From Prevotella sp. (GTDB lineage: Bacteria; Bacteroidota; Bacteroidia; Bacteroidales; Bacteroidaceae), in contig JAFZSL010000051.1 of assembly GCA_017619375.1 (NCBI GenBank), positions 1 to 64,000 of the forward strand: a stretch of DNA of 64,000 bases, in the 5' to 3' direction. Positions 35,703-43,607 of this stretch are shown here, in pieces; the first letter of the stretch is position 1; the number at the start of each line of letters is the position of its first letter. The notes under the pieces were generated by a model. It was not told the DNA's origin. It worked only from the letters and a program-made list of their open reading frames with translations, and did no database searches. Made by a program: the position numbers and the translations under genes.

Positions 35703-38700
35703 CTATTTGCCTGGCCGGTGCCTTCTCCTGTCCCAATACCAGATGTCGAAGCCTACGTTGAGGGACGAAGGGTAGGCTTTTGTGCCGTCGGAGAGTGTGA
35801 AGAGCGGCACGAGGCTCTGCGTGTATGAGAAGGTGAGCGGGCCAAGACCTACGACAGTTATCCAACTGACCCTGAAATGGTTGGTGTGAAAGCGGGCGTG
35901 GGTCGACTCCTTCTCGCCATGATATTGGATGTTGTATTCCGACCAGTCGGTGTGGAACACCGGTCCTGTCTGCAAGGAGAGTTGCCGACCGTATGTCTGC
36001 AGGCCGACGAGGACGGGTATTCTGAAGGAGGCGTTGCTCAGTTCGCTTCTTTTCAAGTGTTCAGGGGCTGGCTCGAACTTCATCCTGTCGCCCATCCTCC
36101 TCGCCAGTAAGTCATGGTCGAACTCATAGAATTCCCCTACCATTTGCAGGGCGGTGGAGATGCCGGCAATGCCTTTGTAGAGGTTACGCGAGATTTGCAA
36201 GAAAGTGAACCCTAGTTCCGTCTTGTTGGAGATTCCCGAACGGAGGTGGAAGGCGTCGGCGGTGTGGCCGAAGATGCCATCCTGTAGGCGTGACTGTCCC
36301 AACCAGAATGTCGGCAGTTGGGGGTCGTAGCGTTCCGAAGGACCTTCCCAAACAAACGGGTTCATCCTATTGCCATAATTATCATAATTATCCTGTGTTT
36401 CGTACATGCAATCCACAATCGGGATGAGGTGTGCTGCAAATTGTTCCTTCCTGACTGGCAGGTTCGGCTTTTCCACATAGCAGCCTTTGGGCACGTTTAC
36501 ATTGAGGGTGGAATCTTTCTTGTTGTATTCCACCATGACGACGCCGTAAGGTGTGCAGTATGAGGCGTTGATTTGGGTGATGTCGCCTACGGCCTGTGGG
36601 TCGATGACGAGGTGCCGCATGCCATGGGTGCCCGGCTTCTGCCTGATGCCCGCCACGGTGCGGAAGAGCCATTCATCAATTTGTCCGAGCATGAAATGAT
36701 TTTCCGACGCCCCTTGCCGCGGGTCCCACTGTTCGGTAAGTGTGGTGGCGCCCTGCGCGATTTGGAAACCATATCCCGGCGTTTCAAAGTGGTTGACCAT
36801 TTTCATCAGCAGTTCGTTCTGCCCGTTGTCGGCGAGTACGCGGAAGAGGTATCTGTTTCCTACGTCGCCAGTGGTGAGCCGGTCGCCATGTGCGTGGATG
36901 TCATCGATGAGTGCCTGGAGCACGGCCTCCTTGTTCTCTCCCGTGATGCCGAGGAAGAGCGGAAGGGCGTTGCTCGCTTGGCTTCCTGTTCCATATTGGC
37001 GGGTGTCTGGATGGAAGAAATGCATATTGAAGGCTTCCACCACCTCGTCGAGCCGTGCTCTATACCGCTGCTCGTCGTCCTCATGCCCCGTCATCCTTGC
37101 CGCCTCGGTGATGAGTTGGAGATCGTAGATGTAGTGTGCGGTGGCGACGAGCGGCACAGGGGTGTTCTGCGAGAATCCCGCCCGTTTCGGTCCGTAGTCA
37201 TACCAATCGCCAAGTCCGTGGCTGACGATGCAGTCGTCGGCCCTGGTGCCAAGGTAGTCCACGTAGCGCCGCATGTGGTCGTAGTAGTCGATGATGAGCG
37301 TACTGTCGCCGTAAGCATCGTAGTACATGAATGGCAGGATGACGAGGGTGGAGCCCCATTCCGGTGAGTCGTCGAAGACATTGCCGAAGGAGACGTATCG
37401 TGGTGCCGTGGTAGGCACCATGCCGTCGGGCTGTTGCGTGTCGGCAATGTCGCGTATGACTTTTGGCACGAGTGTCGTCATGTCGAAATTGTAAAGCAGC
37501 GAGGGACCGCAGAGATGGTCTTGCTCGAGCCATCCGAGTTTCTCGCGTTGCGGACAGTCGGTGAGGACGGCCTGCATGTTGGACCTCTCCGCCATATAGA
37601 TGAGTCGGTGTGTCTTCGTGAGAATCTCGTTGTCACACCAGAATGTGGAGACGTCAGGGGTGGAGTTGGAGATGAAGCAACTCTGCAATTGTTGGATGAC
37701 GGGCAGTCCGTCGGGGTTCTTGTCGCCTTTCATCACGGCACCCTCCACCTCGATGTACCTGTACCCATAGTAGGAGAAGCGAGGATGCCAGGTCTCCTCG
37801 CCGTCACCGCGAAGGGTGTATTCGTAGTAATGCGGCCGCCCGGTCTGCGACTGGTCGCAGGCGCCTTGCGGCGTGAGGCGTTCCGAGACGATGAGCGTCA
37901 CCTTCTGTCCTCTCTTTCCCGTGACGGTCAGCAGCGGGTATCCGGCGAGGTTCTGTCCCATGTCGCAGACGAAGGTTCCCTCCGGGATGTCGCGCTTCGT
38001 GGCCTTGGATGCCTTCTCCAACGAGTCTTTCGGGATGGCTCTGACGGTGTTGTTGGTGGAACGCCCGCCGGTGTAGACGTTGTAATACCTGACGATTTTC
38101 ACCGGTGGCGCACATTCGGGCTGCAACTTGCCCTTGGGGCCTTCCACGACGACGGCCCTGTTCCACTTCGCATCGTTGTATTCCGGCATGTCGCATCCAG
38201 TCTGCTCCAACCGTGCGTCATAGGACTCGCCACCATAGATGCTGTTGAATGTGATGGGACTGGCTGTCCAACGCCAACTCCCGTCGCTCACGATGTGTTC
38301 GATGCCGCCGTCGACGTAGATGATGTCCATGCGGAGCCACAACTGCGGCGGACCGTAACTGCGTTGCAACTTGGCGTAGCGTGAGCCGCGCTGCACATTG
38401 AAGAAGCCGTTGCCCAAGAGCACACTGACGGCGTTGTCGCCAACGAGTAGGTCGTCGGTGATGTCGTAGGTGTCGTAATACACCGTGCGGTCGTATTCGC
38501 TCCAGAGGGGTGCAAACTGGCTGTCTCCTATGCGCTTGCCGTTAAGCGACATCTCGTAATGGCCGAGGCCGCAGACATGCACCACGGCGGCGGCCACGTC
38601 GCGGTTGGTGCGGAAGGCCTTCCTGAGGATGATGCTTCGGGTGGAGAGGGTGTCGACATCGGCCCATGCGGCCTTGAAGTCATCGTGCTTGAACATCTCG

Positions 38701-39215
38701 TTGCTCCAACTGCCCTCCGGGATGTGTGCGTCTTTCTTGGTGATGGCGCCGACCCATTGCGGAGTGGGAGAAAGGTTCTGCCGGGAGTCGTTGTTGGGTA
38801 TCGTCCCGATGTCCTCCGGCATCACCAGGATGCATTGCTCCATACTCCATTCCGACCAGTGGTTCCATCGCTCTTCCCCCATCCCCTGGCAACCGATTCT
38901 GACGCGCCAGAGATAGCCGATGATGTTGGGGGCGAGGAAGGGAAGTTCTATCAACTGGCTCTCGGTGGAAGACACAACGCCGCTATCATAGACCAATTGG
39001 CCGGTAAGGTTCTCATGCACTTCTATCTGATAGACGTTTTGGGAGACTGGCCAATTATCGAGGTCCATATATTGCCATCCCACGCGTATCCTTCCCTCTT
39101 CCACTACGGCCATCTTACTGTCCTGATGATTGCAGGTGGTTCTCGTGACAACCAAGCGGGCGTGCACACTCAAGGAGAGCAACAGGAAAATAACAAACCA
39201 GGAAAGTCGTTTCAT
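35703..39215 (-). CDS. GH78 alpha-L-rhamnosidase fused to a C-terminal barrel-like domain
   Basis: A 1170-residue exported enzyme. After a signal peptide (about 1-19) come the N-terminal beta-sandwich domains (WRVRIGCQG; LRKAFRTNRDVAAAVVHVCGLGHYEMSLNG), the CBM67-like region and the (alpha/alpha)6 catalytic barrel with DCPQREKLGWLEQDHL (about residues 550-565) and GDWYDYGPKRAG. It then closes as a usual GH78 C-terminal domain near residue 925. It hydrolyses terminal alpha-L-rhamnose from plant or bacterial glycans. Unusually, another 230 or so residues follow (about 940-1170) with alternating beta strands (SFRIPVLVGLQTYGRQLSL, TFSYTQSLVPLFTL) that resemble a small outer-membrane beta-barrel. 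The junction is coded by a 9-bp tandem repeat at 36375-36392 (Asp-Asn-Tyr-Asp-Asn-Tyr). No SusCD genes are adjacent. Confidence 0.88.
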   Translation of the reverse strand: MKRLSWFVIFLLLSLSVHARLVVTRTTCNHQDSKMAVVEEGRIRVGWQYMDLDNWPVSQNVYQIEVHENLTGQLVYDSGVVSSTESQLIELPFLAPNIIGYLWRVRIGCQGMGEERWNHWSEWSMEQCILVMPEDIGTIPNNDSRQNLSPTPQWVGAITKKDAHIPEGSWSNEMFKHDDFKAAWADVDTLSTRSIILRKAFRTNRDVAAAVVHVCGLGHYEMSLNGKRIGDSQFAPLWSEYDRTVYYDTYDITDDLLVGDNAVSVLLGNGFFNVQRGSRYAKLQRSYGPPQLWLRMDIIYVDGGIEHIVSDGSWRWTASPITFNSIYGGESYDARLEQTGCDMPEYNDAKWNRAVVVEGPKGKLQPECAPPVKIVRYYNVYTGGRSTNNTVRAIPKDSLEKASKATKRDIPEGTFVCDMGQNLAGYPLLTVTGKRGQKVTLIVSERLTPQGACDQSQTGRPHYYEYTLRGDGEETWHPRFSYYGYRYIEVEGAVMKGDKNPDGLPVIQQLQSCFISNSTPDVSTFWCDNEILTKTHRLIYMAERSNMQAVLTDCPQREKLGWLEQDHLCGPSLLYNFDMTTLVPKVIRDIADTQQPDGMVPTTAPRYVSFGNVFDDSPEWGSTLVILPFMYYDAYGDSTLIIDYYDHMRRYVDYLGTRADDCIVSHGLGDWYDYGPKRAGFSQNTPVPLVATAHYIYDLQLITEAARMTGHEDDEQRYRARLDEVVEAFNMHFFHPDTRQYGTGSQASNALPLFLGITGENKEAVLQALIDDIHAHGDRLTTGDVGNRYLFRVLADNGQNELLMKMVNHFETPGYGFQIAQGATTLTEQWDPRQGASENHFMLGQIDEWLFRTVAGIRQKPGTHGMRHLVIDPQAVGDITQINASYCTPYGVVMVEYNKKDSTLNVNVPKGCYVEKPNLPVRKEQFAAHLIPIVDCMYETQDNYDNYGNRMNPFVWEGPSERYDPQLPTFWLGQSRLQDGIFGHTADAFHLRSGISNKTELGFTFLQISRNLYKGIAGISTALQMVGEFYEFDHDLLARRMGDRMKFEPAPEHLKRSELSNASFRIPVLVGLQTYGRQLSLQTGPVFHTDWSEYNIQYHGEKESTHARFHTNHFRVSWITVVGLGPLTFSYTQSLVPLFTLSDGTKAYPSSLNVGFDIWYWDRRRHRPGK

Positions 39216-39293
39216 AACCTTTATTGAAATGCAACTGAAATGGAGTTAAAGGGACATCTGTTCGTCTGATGTCTGATGTCAAACGACAAAAAA

Positions 39294-39626
39294 CTAAAAT
39301 CGCCACCGTCGTTTTCTGTATTTCCACCAGGCATAGTGCTTCCGGCGCTTGAGGTATTTGCGGTCGTGCTCGTGGCGGTAGGCCTCTCTTTCGAAGGAGA
39401 TGTTGAAATAGGCATTGCCTCGCCGGGTGAGCCTGTAGAGCCATTCCGCGATGTAGAAGATGTAGAAGAAGATGAAAGCCATCTCTTTCATCTGCGCCGT
39501 GTGTATCCGTTCGTGGTTGATGAGTCGTGGCGTCAACCTTGTGTGGGGCCGGCACAACAGGATTCCACAGATGTTGATGGCGTCGAATCCCTTAATGGGC
39601 AGATATTTGTTTCGGATGACTATCAT
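39294..39626 (-). CDS. Small HExxH membrane-associated protein
   Basis: A 110-residue protein with a zinc-peptidase-type motif NHERIHTAQM, a hydrophobic helix directly after it (AFIFFYIFYIAEWLYRL) and a downstream SFEREAY that could give a third zinc ligand. The basic C-terminus (YLKRRKHYAWWKYRKRRWRF) should face the cytoplasm. It resembles an isolated catalytic helix region of membrane metallopeptidases. Activity is unproven. The ATG complement at 39624-39626 is preferred; a TAAATTTG -7 element at 39640-39633 would make the mRNA almost leaderless and rules out the in-frame TTG upstream. Confidence 0.75.
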   Translation of the reverse strand: MIVIRNKYLPIKGFDAINICGILLCRPHTRLTPRLINHERIHTAQMKEMAFIFFYIFYIAEWLYRLTRRGNAYFNISFEREAYRHEHDRKYLKRRKHYAWWKYRKRRWRF

Positions 39627-39785
39627 GACTTGCAAATTTAGATAAAAAATCCGATATCTTAAGCCAGTCCGATAAAGAATTTCACTTTTCTTTAGAGGAA
39701 AGATAGTGTAAACATGGTGGAAGGCAAAGCAAAATAGTTTTTTGAGAAACCTTTGGCCTTTGGAATCCTTAAGGCCCTTAAAGGA

Positions 39786-39815
39786 AAAAATGAGCCCCTG
39801 GAATCCCAGGGGCTC
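39786..39815 (-). terminator. clpB terminator
   Basis: On the minus strand GAGCCCCTGG (39815-39806) and CCAGGGGCTC (39801-39792) form a 10-bp stem with a four-base loop, followed by a T-run (39790-39785). Confidence 0.9.
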
Positions 39816-39832
39816 TGAAAATTAAGGAAAGT

Positions 39833-42421
39833 TTAGTTCCTAAACACCAGGCCTTGGCCGAATTCATCGATGATGATGGGCTTGTCGCGTGTGACCTCTT
39901 CGGCCAGGATGCGGCGTGAGAGTTCGTTGAGGACATGGTGCTGAATGGCTCTTTTCACCGGTCTGGCGCCGAACTCCGGGTCGTATCCCACTTCAGCGAG
40001 GTATTCTATGGCGTGCGGGGTTGCCTCGAGTTGGAACCCTTGCGGTTCGAGCATCCGGCTGAGGTTCTTCATCTGAAGCCTTACGACGTCGGCGATTTCC
40101 TCCTTGGTGAGAGGCAGGAACATGATGGTCTCGTCGATGCGGTTGAGGAATTCCGGTCTGATGGTTTTCTTGAGCATCTCCATCACCTGGTTCTTGGTTT
40201 GCTCGATGATTCTCTCGCGGTTGGAGTCGTCGAGTTGTTCCATCTGGCTCTGTATGAACTGGCTCCCAAGGTTGGAGGTCATGATGATGATGGTGTTCTT
40301 GAAGTTGACGGTCCTTCCCTTGTTGTCGGTGAGTCGTCCATCGTCCAGCACTTGCAAGAGGATGTTGAACACGTCGGGGTGTGCCTTTTCGATTTCGTCG
40401 AAGAGCACGACGGAGTAGGGCTTGCGCCTGACGGCCTCGGTGAGTTGGCCACCCTCGTCATATCCCACGTATCCCGGAGGTGCTCCGATGAGTCTTGATA
40501 CGCTGTATTTCTCCATGTATTCACTCATGTCGATGCGTGTCATCATCGTCTCGTCGTTGAAAAGGTATTCGGCCAGCGCCTTCGCCAGTTCCGTCTTTCC
40601 CACGCCGGTGGTGCCCATGAAGATGAAGGAAGCGATGGGGCGTTTGGGGTCTTGCAGTCCTGCCCGCGACCGTCTGACGGCGTCGCTGACCGCCATGATG
40701 GCCTCGTCTTGCCCTATGACGCGCTTGTGGAGTTCCTCTTCGAGATGGAGGAGTTTCTCGCGCTCGCTTTGCAGCATTCGTGTGACAGGTATCCCAGTCC
40801 ATCTGCTCACCACTTCTGCGATGTCGTCGGCGGTGACCTCCTCCCGCACCATGGATTCTCCTCCTTGTGCCTCATGGAGTTGTGCCCTGACATCCTCGAT
40901 GTCTTTTTCCAACTCTTGCAGTTTGCCGTAGCGTATCTCCGCCACCCTGCCGTAGTTTCCCTCTCGTTCGGCGCGCTCGGCCTCGAACTTGAGCGCCTCC
41001 ATGTTGAGTTTGTCCTGTTGGATGCGGTTGACGAGTTGTTTCTCGTTCTCCCATTTGGCCTTGAAAGCCCCCTCCTTTTCCTTGAGGTCGGCGATTTCCT
41101 TGTCGAGTTGTGCGAGTTTGGGTTGGTCGTCCTCCCGTTTGATGGCTTCGCGCTCTATTTCAAGTTGTGCGAGTTTCCTGATGATTTCGTCAAGTTCCTC
41201 TGGCACGGAGTCGCGTTCCATTCGCAGTTTTGCCGCCGCCTCGTCCATGAGGTCGATGGCCTTGTCGGGGAGGAAGCGGTCGCTGATGTATCTCTCAGAG
41301 AGTTTGACGGCAGCGATGCAGGCGTCGTCCTGTATCCTCACCTTGTGGTGGTTCTCGTAGCGCTCCTTCAGTCCTCGCAGGATGCTGATGGCGCTCATCT
41401 CGTCAGGTTCGTCCACCATGACGGTCTGGAACCTTCTCTCCAAAGCCTTGTCTTTCTCGAAGTATTTCTGGTATTCGTTGAGCGTGGTGGCTCCGATGGC
41501 CCTGAGTTCCCCCCTGGCGAGTGCTGGCTTGAGAATGTTGGCGGCATCCATGGCGCCTTCGCTGGCTCCCGCTCCCACGAGAGTGTGTATTTCATCGATG
41601 AAGAGGATGATTTGTCCGTCGCTCTTCACCACCTCGTTGATGACGCTCTTTAGCCTTTCTTCGAATTCGCCCTTGTATTTCGCTCCGGCGATGAGTTGTC
41701 CCATGTCGAGGGAGTATATCTGCTTGTCCTTGAGGTTCTCCGGGACGTCGCCCCTGACGATGCGCCCGGCGAGTCCTTCCACGATGGCGGTCTTTCCCGT
41801 TCCCGGCTCTCCGAGCAGTATGGGGTTGTTTTTCGTGCGCCGTGAGAGGATTTGGAGGAGTCTCCTGATTTCGTCGTCTCTTCCGATGACGGGGTCGAGT
41901 TTTCCTGCTCGTGCAGCCTCCACGAGGTTTTTGGCGTATTTGCTGAGGCTTTGATAGGTGTCCTCCGCTGATTGCGACTTGACGGTGTCGCCTTTCCTCA
42001 GCGCCTTGATGGCTTCTCGCAGGTCTTGTTCGTTCATCCCAGCGTCTTTGAGGATGCGTGATGCGGTGGAAGACACTTCAAGCAGGGCGATGAGCATGGG
42101 TTCGATGGATACGAATTCATCTCCCATCTTCTGTGAGATGTCGAGAGTGCGTTGCAGCACGGTGTTGGTGGTGCTGCTGTAGTAGGTGTCGCCACCTTGC
42201 ACACGGGGCAGGTGGTCTATCTCGCTGTCGATGGCCTTGGCGATTTGGTTGCCGTTGACGCCTGATTTCTGGAAGAGAAAGTTGCATATGTCCTTGGCTT
42301 TGACCAAGATTCCTTTGAGCAGGTGTTCAGGCTCCACATACTGTTGGCCTCGTTGTTGTGCGCAGTCGATGGCCTCTTGCATGGCCTCTTGCGCCTTGAT
42401 GGTGAATTTGTCGAATGTCAT
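39833..42421 (-). CDS. clpB: ATP-dependent disaggregase ClpB
   Basis: The 862-residue Hsp100 chaperone that extracts polypeptides from aggregates with DnaK. Order: N-terminal Clp domain (about 1-150), NBD1 with Walker A GEPGTGKT (about 205), the coiled-coil middle domain (about 410-530, LDEIIRKLAQLEIEREAIKR), and NBD2 with GTTGVGKT (about 605) and DEIEKAHPDV. The middle domain distinguishes ClpB from ClpA or ClpC. No HrcA-type or sigma-32-type element was identified upstream. It is monocistronic, with a strong terminator. Confidence 0.97.
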   Translation of the reverse strand: MTFDKFTIKAQEAMQEAIDCAQQRGQQYVEPEHLLKGILVKAKDICNFLFQKSGVNGNQIAKAIDSEIDHLPRVQGGDTYYSSTTNTVLQRTLDISQKMGDEFVSIEPMLIALLEVSSTASRILKDAGMNEQDLREAIKALRKGDTVKSQSAEDTYQSLSKYAKNLVEAARAGKLDPVIGRDDEIRRLLQILSRRTKNNPILLGEPGTGKTAIVEGLAGRIVRGDVPENLKDKQIYSLDMGQLIAGAKYKGEFEERLKSVINEVVKSDGQIILFIDEIHTLVGAGASEGAMDAANILKPALARGELRAIGATTLNEYQKYFEKDKALERRFQTVMVDEPDEMSAISILRGLKERYENHHKVRIQDDACIAAVKLSERYISDRFLPDKAIDLMDEAAAKLRMERDSVPEELDEIIRKLAQLEIEREAIKREDDQPKLAQLDKEIADLKEKEGAFKAKWENEKQLVNRIQQDKLNMEALKFEAERAEREGNYGRVAEIRYGKLQELEKDIEDVRAQLHEAQGGESMVREEVTADDIAEVVSRWTGIPVTRMLQSEREKLLHLEEELHKRVIGQDEAIMAVSDAVRRSRAGLQDPKRPIASFIFMGTTGVGKTELAKALAEYLFNDETMMTRIDMSEYMEKYSVSRLIGAPPGYVGYDEGGQLTEAVRRKPYSVVLFDEIEKAHPDVFNILLQVLDDGRLTDNKGRTVNFKNTIIIMTSNLGSQFIQSQMEQLDDSNRERIIEQTKNQVMEMLKKTIRPEFLNRIDETIMFLPLTKEEIADVVRLQMKNLSRMLEPQGFQLEATPHAIEYLAEVGYDPEFGARPVKRAIQHHVLNELSRRILAEEVTRDKPIIIDEFGQGLVFRN

Positions 42422-42550
42422 GATGATTCTCCTTTCTTTGATTTTTTTTCCTACTGATGTTTTTCAAAATCCATGCCAGAACGTGTAGGTGTCATTTTGT
42501 CTTTTTGTGGAGACAGAATGGCAGAGGCTTCAGGGGGCAATGGGAGGTCT

Positions 42551-42600
42551 TAGGAGGTTTTAGGAGAGAATAGGGGTTTTAGGAGGTTTTAGGAGAGAAC
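42551..42600. repeat. TAGGAGGTTTTAGGAG repeat running into the patatin gene
   Basis: Repeats of TAGGAG and TAGGGG with TTTT spacers fill this segment. On the minus strand they encode the last residues of the patatin (Ser-Pro-Lys-Thr-Ser) and supply its TAA stop (42581-42579). Confidence 0.8.
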
Positions 42601-43439
42601 AGGAAAGCCTTGAGGTCTTGCATTTTTTGTTTTGCCATCTGCCTTCCCAGGTCATAGACGTGCTGCATTTTTTCGGGGTCATGCGAGGTGTGGCCTATGG
42701 GGAGGGGCGCATCAGGCCTGATGACGAAGGCGTCGCCCTCGGCTTCCCGTTTTCGCACATAGGCGGTCTGCTCGTTGTACATGAGGTGGCGCTTGTCGAG
42801 CGCTTCGACCATCAGCGGATATTTGCGCAGCGAGAAGCGCAGGAGGGGCATCAGGCGGTTGTGCTGTTTCTGGTAGCCCTCGGGTTGTGTGAGTATGACC
42901 ACGTTGTGACTGTAGCCCTCGCTTTCCATAAAGCGCAGAGGGATGGAGTCGGCCACCCCTCCGTCGAGCATTTTGTGTCCCTCCAGTTCCACGATGCGGG
43001 AGACGAAAGGCATCGACGCCGACGCCCTCACCCAGTCGAAGAAATCGTGTCCCCCCTTGTCGCACCGCTTATAGACCGCCTTTCCTGTCTCCACGTCGGT
43101 GCATACCACGTAGAAAGCCATGGGGCTTTTCTCGAAAGCCTCATTGTCGAAGATGTCGAGTTTGGAAGGGAGGATGTGATAGGCGTATTCCGCTCCGAAG
43201 AGGTCGCCGGTGGTGAGCCATGAGCGGATGCTGCAATATCTCCAATCCTTGGCGAAGCGTTTGTTGTAACGGATGCTCCTGCCTTGTTGTTGCGAGACGA
43301 AGTTGGAACCGAAAGCCGCGCCCGCCGAGACACCCACGACGCCGTCGAAGGTGATGTTGTGCTCCATCATCACGTCCATCACGCCAGCAGAGAAAAGACC
43401 TCGCAGCGCACCGCCTTCCAATACCAGTGCTTTTTTCAT
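42579..43439 (-). CDS. Patatin-like phospholipase
   Basis: A 286-residue cytoplasmic lipid acyl hydrolase of the RssA/YjjU type. It starts MKKALVLEGGALRGLFSAGVMD, giving the oxyanion Gly-rich loop, then GVSAGA (GxSxG nucleophile Ser, about 41-45) and DGGVADSIPL (catalytic Asp). The substrate is unknown. The start is the ATG with complement at 43437-43439; 20 upstream in-frame codons run through the promoter at 43460-43490. The C-terminal end is encoded by an intergenic repeat, so the native C-terminus may have been replaced. Confidence 0.9.
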   Translation of the reverse strand: MKKALVLEGGALRGLFSAGVMDVMMEHNITFDGVVGVSAGAAFGSNFVSQQQGRSIRYNKRFAKDWRYCSIRSWLTTGDLFGAEYAYHILPSKLDIFDNEAFEKSPMAFYVVCTDVETGKAVYKRCDKGGHDFFDWVRASASMPFVSRIVELEGHKMLDGGVADSIPLRFMESEGYSHNVVILTQPEGYQKQHNRLMPLLRFSLRKYPLMVEALDKRHLMYNEQTAYVRKREAEGDAFVIRPDAPLPIGHTSHDPEKMQHVYDLGRQMAKQKMQDLKAFLFSPKTS

Positions 43440-43459
43440 AAGGATAGGGTGTTTGAGTG

Positions 43460-43490
43460 CAAAGGTAGTGAAAAAGGAGTGGAAGCCAAA
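43460..43490 (-). promoter_or_regulatory. Patatin gene promoter
   Basis: The minus strand reads TTTG (43490-43487), a 19-bp spacer, then TACCTTTG (43467-43460), a full consensus match. Confidence 0.6.
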
Positions 43491-43607
43491 GTAAAGCAAG
43501 GATTTTTTAGTGGGAGGTGGCGGGGGCGACGGGGCTGGCTGGGCGGAGGCTGCCTCCGTTCACGGAGATGGGGTCTTGGTACTTCAGGTACCTTTATGTC
43601 ATGTTGG

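Noticed and set aside
36573-39227. Long plus-strand frames opposite the rhamnosidase (for example 37434-38384)
   Set aside because: They are antisense by-products of GC-rich codon bias; the minus-strand gene has clear GH78 motifs over the whole interval.
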